64,000 nt of DNA from Janthinobacterium sp. GTDB lineage: Bacteria; Pseudomonadota; Gammaproteobacteria; Burkholderiales; Burkholderiaceae_D. Both the position numbers and the translations under genes were made by a program. The notes under the pieces are model-generated. The model was not told the origin of the DNA and did not search any database. It saw only the letters and a list, made by a program, of their open reading frames with translations. The stretch is taken from positions 1-64,000 of the forward strand of contig NZ_RFSK01000010.1 in assembly GCF_009923995.1 (NCBI RefSeq), written 5' to 3'. Shown piece after piece: positions 39,993 to 50,949 of this stretch. The stretch's first letter is position 1. Each line of letters begins with the position of its first letter.

Positions 39993-42062
39993 TCAGTCGG
40001 GGCTGTCGCAGGGGCCGCTGCCATAGGGGCTGATGCGTCCCGGCGGCGGCACGCGGCGCGCGCTGAAGTCGCTGGCCAGGGTGGCCAGCGGCAGCTCGGC
40101 CGTGGTGCTCGCTTCCGTGCCGCTCACCGTGCCCCGCACGGTCAGCGCCAGTTGCACCCAGGAACCGTAGTTGCGGGGATAGCTGACGGTGACGGTGGCC
40201 ATGCCCAGCGCATCGCTGGGGCCGCTGGCGCTGACGGTGAGGGGGATGCCCGGGTCCAGCACGCCATTGCCGTTGCGGTCATATGCGGCGTCGTAGATGC
40301 CGTTGCGCAGCACGTCCTCGTTGGGACAGCTGTAGTGGGGCAGGGCCAGGCGCCACACGCCCGTGTCGGGAAATTCCGGCTTGTCCGCCTCCCACACATA
40401 ATAGCCCTTGGCATACCGGCTGGGCCAGGCGGCGGCCGTGATGGCGACGCCGGGCACGGCGTTGCCGGCGCTGTCGGAAACGAAGACGGCAAACTCCTTC
40501 TGCAGCACGCTGGCCGAATACTCGCGCACCTGGTTGCCCGTGCCCAGCTTGATCGACAGGGCCTGGCGCGCCACCGTCAGGCTGACCTGTCCGCTTGCCG
40601 CCGCCTGCGCGGCACCGTCGATGCGGGCCTGGATCAGCACGCCGTCGCGGCCGCTGTCGGCCGGTCCCGCCACGTAGATGGCCCGCGCCAGCCCGTCGCT
40701 GCCCGTGTAGACGCGGCCCGCCTGCCGCAGGAAACCGCCGCTGGGGTCGCTCACGATGGTAAACACGACGGGAGCATTCTTGACGAGGTTGTTCGCCGCG
40801 CCATCGCGCACGACGGCGCTGATGACGCTGGCCTGCTCGCCCGACGCGGCCGTGCTGGCGCGCAGGACGGCCGGTTCGGCCTGCACGGCCAGCGTGCTGG
40901 CGCCGCTCAGGGGCGCGACGAATTCCAGCCGCGTCTGCGCCGTGGGGCCGCCCGCTACGGCGGCCGTGACGGTGGCCACGCCCGCATGCGCCGACTGGAG
41001 ATAGCTGCGCGGCAAATTGCCATTGTTAAAGGTCAAGCTGGGCGGCAGCGCCTGGCTGCAGCCGCTGTCGCCGAACAGGCTGCCGCGCGAAGTGGCCAGG
41101 CTGGCGCTGCCGGACTGCGTCACGCCCGCTTTGTCGTAGCGCACGTCGATGGCCTGGCAGGCGAAGGTGGGAATTTCCGGCAGCACGTCCGCGCCGCTGG
41201 CGTCCTGGCTGATGGCCGGACTCAGGCGCAGGTCGCTGCCGGCCACGGCATAGGCTTGCGCGGCGCTGGCGCCCAGCGCGCCGGCGGACACGGCATCCTT
41301 GCCCAGGCTGCCCGCCGTGAGGCGCAGCAGCAGCTGGCCTTGCGCATTGCTGACGGCCGCGCCGCCATCCTTCACGCGCAGGCTGTTGCCGGCGCCCGTG
41401 CCGTAGCTGACGGCGGCGCCAGCCACGGGCCGGCGCGCCGAGTCGCGCACGGTGACGGTGAAGTCCGCGCCCTGGCCCAGCAGCAAGGCCGATGGCCCCA
41501 GCAGTTCCACCGTGCTGCCCGTCACGGCCACCGTGCCGCTGCCGCTGCGCGCACCCACCGTGGCCGTCACCGTGATGGAGCGGTTGCCGTTGGCCCCGCC
41601 CGTGCCCAGCAGGGCGCGTGCCTGGCCATTCTTGTCCGTCACGCTGTCGACGCTGCCGAGGATGCCCGAATCGGCGGCAAAGGAAATCTTTGCGTTCGGC
41701 AAGGCCAGGTTGGCGCCATCCTTGACCAGGGCCGTGACGGCCACCTCGCCGCCGGGCAGGCCCGCCGAGGCCAGTTCCGTGCTGGAAAACACCAGCTTGA
41801 CGTCGGCGGCCAGGCTGGCCGGCTCGGGCGGCGTGACGGGGGGAATCACGGGCGGCGTCACGGGCGGCGTCACGGGCGGCACGACGGGATCGGGCAGGGT
41901 GCCGCCGCAGTCGGCCGTCCCATGCAGGGTGCAGCCGCCGGACGCCTGCGTCCCGGCGCTGCCTGCGCCGCCGCAGCCGGCCAGGCAGGCGAAGAGGGCG
42001 GCGCACAGCGATGCCGGCAGGTGGTGCAGGGGGCGGGCGTGGCGCAGGCGGACGAAGGGCAC
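39993..42062 (-). CDS. Large secreted lipoprotein with bacterial Ig-like repeats
   Basis: A 689-residue predicted lipoprotein. The GTG at 42062 has GGAG upstream and gives a classic signal peptide ending in lipobox LAGC (Cys30). A Pro/Val/Thr linker (about 55-80) made of PPVT repeats follows. Several Ig-like (Big-1/invasin-type) domains come next, each with a DGAN/ADSG or DSAG-type motif and alternating strands (about 85-180, 180-260, 370-480, 480-620). This architecture is typical of cell-surface adhesion or structural proteins. The in-frame TTG at 42101 would lengthen the signal region without benefit. Confidence 0.8.
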   Translation of the reverse strand: MPFVRLRHARPLHHLPASLCAALFACLAGCGGAGSAGTQASGGCTLHGTADCGGTLPDPVVPPVTPPVTPPVIPPVTPPEPASLAADVKLVFSSTELASAGLPGGEVAVTALVKDGANLALPNAKISFAADSGILGSVDSVTDKNGQARALLGTGGANGNRSITVTATVGARSGSGTVAVTGSTVELLGPSALLLGQGADFTVTVRDSARRPVAGAAVSYGTGAGNSLRVKDGGAAVSNAQGQLLLRLTAGSLGKDAVSAGALGASAAQAYAVAGSDLRLSPAISQDASGADVLPEIPTFACQAIDVRYDKAGVTQSGSASLATSRGSLFGDSGCSQALPPSLTFNNGNLPRSYLQSAHAGVATVTAAVAGGPTAQTRLEFVAPLSGASTLAVQAEPAVLRASTAASGEQASVISAVVRDGAANNLVKNAPVVFTIVSDPSGGFLRQAGRVYTGSDGLARAIYVAGPADSGRDGVLIQARIDGAAQAAASGQVSLTVARQALSIKLGTGNQVREYSASVLQKEFAVFVSDSAGNAVPGVAITAAAWPSRYAKGYYVWEADKPEFPDTGVWRLALPHYSCPNEDVLRNGIYDAAYDRNGNGVLDPGIPLTVSASGPSDALGMATVTVSYPRNYGSWVQLALTVRGTVSGTEASTTAELPLATLASDFSARRVPPPGRISPYGSGPCDSPD
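41842..41881 (-). repeat. 12-bp tandem repeat encoding the PPVT linker
   Basis: Units of the form GGCGTCACGGGC repeat about three times with one variant copy. They encode the Pro-Pro-Val-Thr linker of the lipoprotein. Unit number could vary between strains by slippage. Confidence 0.6.
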
Positions 42063-42241
42063 GATGGGTCTCCGGGAGCTTGCCGAATTGCTCGGCGTCA
42101 ATTTCTAAAGAGTAGCTTTTGCACGCGGCAGCTACTTGATGCAAAGCAAGCTTGTTGTCCGGGCCGTGCCGGAAGTATTTTTCTGGTGCAATGACGCCCG
42201 TTCTGATAAGATAACGCCCCTTTATTCAGGGAAGGGTCGAC

Positions 42242-43492
42242 ATGGCCAATGCTTGCGGCGTCGATTTCGGCACGTCAAATTCCACGGTAGGCTGGGCGCG
42301 TCCCGGGCAGAGCACCATGCTCGGCCTGGAAGATGGCAAGACCACCTTGCCATCCGTCGTCTTCTTCAATGCGGAAGACGAGGAAGTCAGTTTTGGCCGC
42401 GCGGCGCTGGCCGGCTATCTGGCCGGCTACGAGGGGCGCCTCATGCGCTCGCTCAAGAGCTTGCTGGGCACCAGTCTCATCGATGGCCAGACGGAAGTGG
42501 GCGGCCGCGCGCTGCCGTTCCGCCTGCTGCTGTCGCAGTTCATCGGCGAAGTGAAACGCCGCGCCGAGCAGTCCGCCGGGCGCGAGTTCACGTCGGCCGT
42601 GTTCGGCCGTCCCGTCTTCTTTATCGACGACAATGCGCAGGCCGACCAGCTGGCGCAGGATACCCTGGCCGAAGTGGCCCGCTCCGTCGGCTTCAAGGAC
42701 GTGGCCTTCCAGTTCGAACCCATCGCCGCCGCATTCGACTACGAGTCGCAGATCGACAAGGAAGAACTGGTGCTGATCGCCGACATCGGCGGCGGCACGT
42801 CCGACTTTTCGCTGGTGCGCCTGTCGCCCGAACGGGCGAAGAAGACCGAGCGGCGCGACGACATCCTCGCCACCGGCGGCGTGCACATCGGCGGCACGGA
42901 CTTCGATAAATACCTGAGCCTGTCTTCCGTCATGCCCTTGCTCGGCTATGGCAGCCGCCTGCACAACAATAGCGAAGTGCCCTCCAGCTATTATTTCAAC
43001 CTGGCTACGTGGCACACCATCAACCTGGCGTACACGAAGAAGATCTGGGTGCAGCTGGCCGACGTGTGCCGCGATGCGCGCGAGCAAGACAAGATGGGGC
43101 GCCTGCAAAAGCTCATCGACGAGCGCGCCGGACACTGGCTGGCCATGAAGGTGGAAGAGGGCAAGATCGCCCTGTCCGATGCGGCCGAAGTGCAGCTGGA
43201 GCTGGACCGCTTGTCGCCTGCGCAAAGCCTGCTGCTGAAACGCGGGCAATTCGACGAGGCCATCGGCCACCTGTGCGGTTCCGTGGAAGAGACCGTGCTG
43301 CGCCTGCTGCGCGACGCGGGCGTGACGCCGGAAGCCGTCGATACCGTCTTCTTCACGGGCGGTTCCAGCGGCGTGCGCCTGCTGCGCGAAAAGATCGCGG
43401 CCCTGGTGCCGGCGGCGCGCAAGGTCGAAGGCGATTTGTTCGGCAGCATCGGCGCGGGACTGGCGCTCGATGCCGTGCGCAAGTTCGGCTGA
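42242..43492 (+). CDS. yegD: YegD-like Hsp70-family protein
   Basis: A 416-residue ATPase of the actin/Hsp70 superfamily. The phosphate-1 motif is GVDFGTSNSTVG (6-17), the phosphate-2 motif DIGGGTSDFSLV (about 182-193), and the adenosine motif FFTGGSSGVRLL (about 370-381). It lacks a substrate-binding domain, as E. coli YegD does, and the length is slightly shorter than that protein. Role is unproven; a specialised chaperone is the usual suggestion. It is divergent from the lipoprotein gene. Confidence 0.87.
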   Translation: MANACGVDFGTSNSTVGWARPGQSTMLGLEDGKTTLPSVVFFNAEDEEVSFGRAALAGYLAGYEGRLMRSLKSLLGTSLIDGQTEVGGRALPFRLLLSQFIGEVKRRAEQSAGREFTSAVFGRPVFFIDDNAQADQLAQDTLAEVARSVGFKDVAFQFEPIAAAFDYESQIDKEELVLIADIGGGTSDFSLVRLSPERAKKTERRDDILATGGVHIGGTDFDKYLSLSSVMPLLGYGSRLHNNSEVPSSYYFNLATWHTINLAYTKKIWVQLADVCRDAREQDKMGRLQKLIDERAGHWLAMKVEEGKIALSDAAEVQLELDRLSPAQSLLLKRGQFDEAIGHLCGSVEETVLRLLRDAGVTPEAVDTVFFTGGSSGVRLLREKIAALVPAARKVEGDLFGSIGAGLALDAVRKFG

Positions 43493-43611
43493 TAAAATGT
43501 GCATGGCGGCGTTGCCGCGCCTTGCCGTACTAGTGTACTGTCTTCGACGCGGCGCCTTGCCCTGCGCATTTTATCGATACACCCACTGTTGCACCCACGA
43601 AAGAACGCCCC

Positions 43612-44241
43612 ATGCATGTGTTTGACAAACCGATCGTCATGATCGACTTCGAGACGACCGGCCTGTCACCCGACATGGGCGACCGCATCACGGAAGTGGC
43701 CGCCCTGCGCATCGAGGGCGGGCAGATCACGGACCGTTACGTGACCCTGATCAACTGCAATGCGCGCATTCCCTCCTTCATCACGGGCTTGACGGGCATC
43801 ACGCAGGCCATGGTGGACCATGCCCCGCCCGTGGCGGAAGTGGTGCCGCAGCTGCTGGATTTTATTGGCAGCGATGCCCTGTCGGCGCACAACGCCAGCT
43901 TCGATGAAAAATTCCTGCGCGCGGAAAGCGCCCGCCTGAACCTGGCGCCCGCGCACGAGGCGCTCGTGTGTTCATTGAAACTGTCGCGCCGCGTGTTTCC
44001 CGGCCTGTCCAGCTACAAGCTGGGCCTGCTGTCGAGCCAGCTGGGCATCGCCTTCAAGAGCGCCGCCCACAGGGCCGAGTCCGATGCGGAGGTGGCGGCG
44101 CAGGTGCTGATCCATATCGGCCGCCATTTGCGCAGCAACTACGGCATCGCCGACGTCGATGCGGGGCTGCTCGTGGCCCTGAACAAGCTGGCGGCAGCGA
44201 AGGTGCCGCAATTCCTGCACAAGCACCCGTCGCGCCGCTAG
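43612..44241 (+). CDS. DnaQ-like 3'-5' exonuclease
   Basis: A 209-residue DEDD-type exonuclease related to the DNA polymerase III epsilon subunit. Exo I is MIDFETTGLSP (Asp12, Glu14), Exo II is LSAHNASFDEKFL (Asp about 99), and Exo III is HRAESDAEVAA (His about 153, Asp about 158), giving the DEDDh set. It lacks the long C-terminal polymerase-binding region of DnaQ itself, so a repair or RNA-processing role is more likely than replicative proofreading. It stands alone between the Hsp70-like and Sel1-repeat genes. Confidence 0.88.
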   Translation: MHVFDKPIVMIDFETTGLSPDMGDRITEVAALRIEGGQITDRYVTLINCNARIPSFITGLTGITQAMVDHAPPVAEVVPQLLDFIGSDALSAHNASFDEKFLRAESARLNLAPAHEALVCSLKLSRRVFPGLSSYKLGLLSSQLGIAFKSAAHRAESDAEVAAQVLIHIGRHLRSNYGIADVDAGLLVALNKLAAAKVPQFLHKHPSRR

Positions 44242-44300
44242 CCGCCGCTCTCTCTTGCCGCGCGCCAATTCTGGCGCGCACGCTCCCGTTTCCCCTTGAA

Positions 44301-44347
44301 GCGAACTCATCAAAGCGATGTAATTTTGTTATTTCCTTTGAGTTCGC
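44301..44347. repeat. 9-bp inverted repeat upstream of the Sel1 gene
   Basis: Perfect arms GCGAACTCA and TGAGTTCGC are separated by 29 bp, about 60 bp after the exonuclease stop and 110 bp before the Sel1-repeat gene. The arms nearly extend further (CAAAG/CTTTG). It could be an operator or transcript hairpin. Confidence 0.4.
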
Positions 44348-44458
44348 TCAAGTCCTCCGCGCCCAGCGAATTTAAAATTTAAGCAACACACGATTTCGCC
44401 GCCCTGGGCCGCCGTTTTGCGCGCGCCGCCGGCAAGCGCAATGTGGATGGGGGCGCAC

Positions 44459-45859
44459 ATGGACAAGCACCATACTGCCAGAGACAGCCATCAGGCGTAC
44501 ATCTGGTTCCGCACGGCTGCCGAACAGGGCAATCCTTATGCCCAGTTCAATCTGGGGCTGATGTACAAGAAGGGCGAAGGCGTGGCGCACGACGATGCGC
44601 GGGCCTTCGTCTGGCTGCGCCTGGCGGCGCTGCAGGGGCTGGCCTTTGCGCAAAACCACCTGGGCGCCCTGTATTACCATGGCCGCGGCGTGGCGCAGAG
44701 CGACGAGGAGGCCGTGCTGTGGTTCCGCCGCGCGGCCGCGCAGGGCGATGCGTCGGCCCAGCAGAACCTGGGCCAGATGTACCGAAAGGGGCGCGGCGTG
44801 CTGCAAAGCGACGAGCTGGCGCTGGCCTGGTTCTACCGCGCCTCCGAGCAGGGCGTGGCCAGCGCGCAGTCGCTGCTGGGCGAAGCGTATGCGCAGGGGC
44901 TGGGGGCGAAGAAGAACGATGCGCTGGCCCTGGCCTGGTTCCGCAAGGCCGCCCTGCAGGGCGATGCGCAGGCGCAGCTGAATCTGGGCCTCGTCTACAA
45001 GCGGGGCCAGGGCGTGGCGCAAAGCGATACGCAGGCGCTGGCCTGGTTTCGCCAGGCGGCCGCCCAGGGCCTGGCCGTGGCGCAGCGGCAACTGGGCGTG
45101 GCGTACGCGGAAGGCCTGGGCGTGGCGCCCGACCAGCTGCGTGCCTACGCCTGGCTGCAGCGTGCGGCCGAGCAGGACGATGCCGATGCCCAGTTCAACC
45201 TGGGCGTGATGCTGGCGCGCGGCCAGGGCGTGGACAAGGACGAGGCGCGCGCCGTCGCCTGGTACCGCCGCGCCGCCCTGCAGGGCCACTGCATGGCGCA
45301 ATACAACCTGGGCGGCATGTACGCGGGCGGGCGCGGCGTCGCCCGCGACCTGCGCCAGGCCCTCGACTGGTACGCCAGGGCGGCGGCCCAGGGGGCCTCG
45401 AATGCCCAGTTCAACCTGGGCGTGATGTATGCCAATGGCCATGGCGTGGCCCGCGACGAAGTGTGCGCCGTGCGCTGGTACCGCACGGCCGCCGAGCAGG
45501 GCGATGCCAGCGCGCAAAATAACCTGGGCGTCATGTATGCGAACGGCCATGGCGTGCCGCAGGACGATGGCCTGGCCGTGCACTGGTATGCGCGCGCCGC
45601 CGAGCAGGGCCATGCGCTGGCCCAGTACAACCTGGGCGGCATGTACAACGGCGGACGCGGCGTGGACAAGGACCCCGTGCGCGCCTACATGTGGCTGGCG
45701 CTGGCGGCCGACGGCGGCGATGGCACGGCGGCCGGCGCGCGGGAATCCACGGCCGGCAAGCTGGCGCCGGCACAATTGCGGGAGGCCCGGGAATTGACGC
45801 GGCAGTGGCGCCTGGCCCATGCGCAGGCCGTGCCGCCCGACCCGCCCCCGCCCGCCTGA
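44459..45859 (+). CDS. Sel1-repeat protein
   Basis: A 466-residue solenoid of eleven complete 36-residue Sel1-like repeats plus a partial twelfth. Each repeat has the pattern A-x-x-W-(F/Y/L)-x-x-A-A-x-Q-G-x-x-x-A-Q-x-x-L-G. It ends in a Pro-rich tail. Such proteins are adaptor scaffolds for complexes, often in stress or envelope signalling. No signal peptide is visible from the ATG at 44459; an ATG at 44441 would add six residues. Repeats 8-11 are the most alike, suggesting recent internal duplication. Confidence 0.88.
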   Translation: MDKHHTARDSHQAYIWFRTAAEQGNPYAQFNLGLMYKKGEGVAHDDARAFVWLRLAALQGLAFAQNHLGALYYHGRGVAQSDEEAVLWFRRAAAQGDASAQQNLGQMYRKGRGVLQSDELALAWFYRASEQGVASAQSLLGEAYAQGLGAKKNDALALAWFRKAALQGDAQAQLNLGLVYKRGQGVAQSDTQALAWFRQAAAQGLAVAQRQLGVAYAEGLGVAPDQLRAYAWLQRAAEQDDADAQFNLGVMLARGQGVDKDEARAVAWYRRAALQGHCMAQYNLGGMYAGGRGVARDLRQALDWYARAAAQGASNAQFNLGVMYANGHGVARDEVCAVRWYRTAAEQGDASAQNNLGVMYANGHGVPQDDGLAVHWYARAAEQGHALAQYNLGGMYNGGRGVDKDPVRAYMWLALAADGGDGTAAGARESTAGKLAPAQLREARELTRQWRLAHAQAVPPDPPPPA

Positions 45860-45958
45860 GGCGCATGCGCCGTGACAGCGGACCGCATGCGATAATTGCC
45901 GCTCTGCATGCGGTTCGATCCCGCATGCGTTTTCAGGCGGCACAGCGAAAGGACGGCG

Positions 45959-46435
45959 ATGGTAAGGCAGGCAGGCGACGATGCATCCGAACAAAAGGTC
46001 ATAGACGACATCGCCACCTATGGCTGGCATTGCGTGCATATCGGCGGCGATGAAGAAGGGCCGGGCTACACCTTCACGATAGGCGCTTTCCACAGCTTCG
46101 GCTTGCCCGAATTCCTGATCATGGGCTTGCCGCAGGCGACGGCCCACCAGATCGTCGACCTGGCCCTCGATGCGGCGCGCAGCGGCGCCATTACGGATTT
46201 CACGCAGACGACGGGCGTCTTGCTCGACGGCCATCAATGCGCCTTCGTGCGCGTGCCCGAGGCCCGCTACCGCGACTGGGCCGGCTATGCGCGCTGGTTT
46301 TACCAGGGCAATGACTTCACCTTGTACCAGATCGTCTGGCCGTCGCGCGACGGCCATTTCCCCTGGGATGCGGCAGCCGCCAAGGCGTATGTCGCCAGCC
46401 AGCCGCTGCTGGGTCCCGCGCCACGGCCGGACTGA
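45959..46435 (+). CDS. DUF4262 domain protein
   Basis: A 158-residue protein with the DUF4262 pattern: IATYGWHCVHIGGDEEGPGYTFTIG region (about 17-41), followed by FGLPEFLIMGL and a conserved C-terminal WFYQGNDFTLYQIVWPSRDGHFPWD region (about 115-140). The function of the family is unknown. The ATG at 45959 follows AAAGGA at good spacing; an upstream extension to 45896 lacks such a site. It is 100 bp after the Sel1 gene. Confidence 0.82.
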   Translation: MVRQAGDDASEQKVIDDIATYGWHCVHIGGDEEGPGYTFTIGAFHSFGLPEFLIMGLPQATAHQIVDLALDAARSGAITDFTQTTGVLLDGHQCAFVRVPEARYRDWAGYARWFYQGNDFTLYQIVWPSRDGHFPWDAAAAKAYVASQPLLGPAPRPD

Positions 46436-46510
46436 ACCCGCCCGGGCGCCGGCGCCTGCTGCCAGCGCGCTCCTCAGTGGCGCGGCGAGTTTGCTGGCGC
46501 TTGACCCGTC

Positions 46511-48430
46511 CTAGGCATCCATGCGGGCCGCGCCCATGCCCTGGCGGCGGTCCAGGAACAGGCTGTTGCCGTGGATTTTCTTGGCCTGCTTCTTCGCTTC
46601 CGCCGCCCGCGTGGCGATCTGGTGGTGCGTGTAATACTGGTGCGCCTCGACCTTGATGACGCCCAGGGACAGGCTGATGAGCGAATAAAACACCTTTTTT
46701 CCTTGCCGGTCTTCGCTGATGTAGCCGCCCCGTTCGCAGTCCACCGTGCTGTAGCAGGCCAGGATGGCGGCCGCAAAATCGTCCAGCATGGCCTGGCAGC
46801 GCGCTTCCCAGTCCTCGCTCTGGAACAGGATCATGAAATCGTCGCCGCCGATGTGGCCGATGAAGTCGCGGTTCGGGTCGCAATGGCCGCTGAGGATTTC
46901 GCCCGTCAGCTGGATCACGTCGTCGCCCTTGCGGTAGCCGTACACGTCGTTGAAGGGCTTGAAGTGGTCGAGGTCGCAATAGCAGACCCAGAAGCGGCTG
47001 CCGCTGTGCAGCAGGCGGTCGATGTGTTCGTTGATGGGCACGTTGCCGGGCAGCTGCGTCAGCGGGTTCGCGTAGCGGGCCGCGTTGATCTGCATCTGCG
47101 TGATTTCGCGCATCAGGTCGTGGCCCGTGCCCATGCCCAGGTAACGGCCGTGCTCGGTGATGATGAAGCCGTTGAACAGGTGGTGGGCATCGGACTGCAC
47201 CATGGTGTAGCTGAGCTCCTGCAAGCTCGTCTCGTGGTCGGCGATGAGGGGATTGGCATCCATGAACAAGCTGCAGGATTTCTTGCCGTACAGCTCGCGC
47301 TGGTAGGGGCGGGCGAAGTGGTCGATCATCTCGAAGCGGCTGATCAGGCCCAGCGGCACGCCGTCGTCGACGACGGGGATGATCATCAGCTTCGGTTCCT
47401 TCAGGAAAATGTCGTACACCTCGTTATTGTTCTTTTCCGGCGAGACGGCCGCCACCCGGTGCAGCAGCTTGCGGATGCTGGCACCGTTCTTTTCCAGGCT
47501 GCTGCGCTGCGGATACACGGCCACGCCATTGCGCCCCAACGCCTGTACCACCTCGGCCGGCAGGGCGCGCGCCGGCACCATATTCGGCCGCCCCAGGTGA
47601 TAGCCCTGGCCAAAGGCCACGCCCAGGTCGCGCAGGACGAGCAGTTCCGTCTGCGCCTCGATGCCTTCGGCGATCACCAGGGTGCCCGATTTTTCCGCGA
47701 TTTCCTGGATGGAACGCACGAATTGCAGTTTCACGGGGTCATGATTGATGCCCTGGATGAAATGCATGTCGATCTTCACGTATTCCGGCCGCAGTTCCGA
47801 CCACAGGCGCAGGCTGGAAAAGCCTTCGCCCAGGTCATCGATGGCGATCTGGAAACCCATGTTGCGGTAATGCAGCACCGCTTCGCGCATCAGCTCGTAG
47901 TCGTAGGTGGGCTGGTTTTCCGTCAGCTCGATGATGACCCGGTCCGGATTGATGCCGATGTGTTCGATGTATTCCAGGGTTTCGCCATGGCGCGCATTGC
48001 GCAGCAACAAACATTCCGGGCTGACGTTGAGAAACAGCTTGCCCGGCAGCTGCAGTTCGGCAAAGCGTTCCAGCACCACCTGGCGGCACAGGTGTTCCAC
48101 TTCCAGGGTCAGGTCATTCGCGCGCGCCACCTTGAACAGATTCATCGGCGCATGCAGGGGACTGTCCGATGGCCCCCGTATCAGGCCTTCGTAGCCGATG
48201 ATCTCGCCGCTCTGCATGTGGATGATCGGTTGAAACAGGGCGCTCAGCTTGCGGCCCGCCAGGATCTCGTGCAAGGCATCCGTCCCTTCGATGCTCATGG
48301 GTGTTGAAGGCGGCTTCAGGTACGCCACATTCGATGGCGTCGCAGCGGCAGGCGCGGTGGTGGCGGCGGGGAAGGCGAGAGTAGGCATAGGGGAGTCTGG
48401 CGGCACGGCCTCTGGACGGGCCATGAACAT
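46511..48430 (-). CDS. EAL-CBS-GGDEF cyclic-di-GMP signalling protein
   Basis: A 639-residue cytosolic protein. The EAL domain (about 50-300) retains the catalytic set: YEGLIRG, LNVSPE, ELTEN, DDLGEGFSSL, VKID, EGIEAQTE and GQGYHLG, so phosphodiesterase activity is expected. A CBS pair (about 310-450) follows. The GGDEF domain (about 460-620) has CDLDHFKPFND and an active-site loop IGGDDFM, where the Glu of GGDEF is Asp, so cyclase activity is uncertain. The Pro/Ala-rich N-terminus (about 1-45) looks disordered. ATG 48430 is used; ATG 48424 is also possible. Confidence 0.88.
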   Translation of the reverse strand: MFMARPEAVPPDSPMPTLAFPAATTAPAAATPSNVAYLKPPSTPMSIEGTDALHEILAGRKLSALFQPIIHMQSGEIIGYEGLIRGPSDSPLHAPMNLFKVARANDLTLEVEHLCRQVVLERFAELQLPGKLFLNVSPECLLLRNARHGETLEYIEHIGINPDRVIIELTENQPTYDYELMREAVLHYRNMGFQIAIDDLGEGFSSLRLWSELRPEYVKIDMHFIQGINHDPVKLQFVRSIQEIAEKSGTLVIAEGIEAQTELLVLRDLGVAFGQGYHLGRPNMVPARALPAEVVQALGRNGVAVYPQRSSLEKNGASIRKLLHRVAAVSPEKNNNEVYDIFLKEPKLMIIPVVDDGVPLGLISRFEMIDHFARPYQRELYGKKSCSLFMDANPLIADHETSLQELSYTMVQSDAHHLFNGFIITEHGRYLGMGTGHDLMREITQMQINAARYANPLTQLPGNVPINEHIDRLLHSGSRFWVCYCDLDHFKPFNDVYGYRKGDDVIQLTGEILSGHCDPNRDFIGHIGGDDFMILFQSEDWEARCQAMLDDFAAAILACYSTVDCERGGYISEDRQGKKVFYSLISLSLGVIKVEAHQYYTHHQIATRAAEAKKQAKKIHGNSLFLDRRQGMGAARMDA

Positions 48431-48713
48431 GTTGCCGATAGTAAAGAAGATTTATGACGGCTTGATGAAACGTATTTGCTTTTGACAATATTTATTGCTG
48501 ACCGTCAGTTTGCCGATTCTTGCCAAAAACGCGATTTATGACGGCGATACACGTGAAATCCCCAAACAAAAGACGGCAAATTCCCCCGATAACTGTGCTT
48601 TAAAAGTACCATTCCGCGCTATGATTTCTCTTGGCGAAAGTCAACATGGGCAGCCGCAGCGCTGAATCGGGCGGCCTGCTTTCTTCGACATCCAACAATG
48701 AGACAAACAACCC

Positions 48714-50894
<2,181 letters not shown>

Positions 50895-50922
50895 TCCGTA
50901 GTTAAACCCCCAGGCAAAGACT

Positions 50923-50949
50923 GGGGTCGGACCCTCAGGGTCCGACCCC
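50923..50949. repeat. Perfect inverted repeat (GGGGTCGGACCC type) at a convergent junction
   Basis: Two 13-bp arms, GGGGTCGGACCCT and its complement, flank a single C. A near-identical element occurs at 60723-60749. The stop codon of the STM4011-type gene lies inside it, so the last residues of that protein (AGVGP) are encoded by the repeat. Likely a dispersed REP-like element also serving as a bidirectional transcript end. Confidence 0.8.

Noticed and set aside
38613-42194. A 1193-codon plus-strand open frame across LacI and lipoprotein genes
   Set aside because: It is antisense shadow of two well-supported minus-strand genes and crosses their boundary and an intergenic gap.
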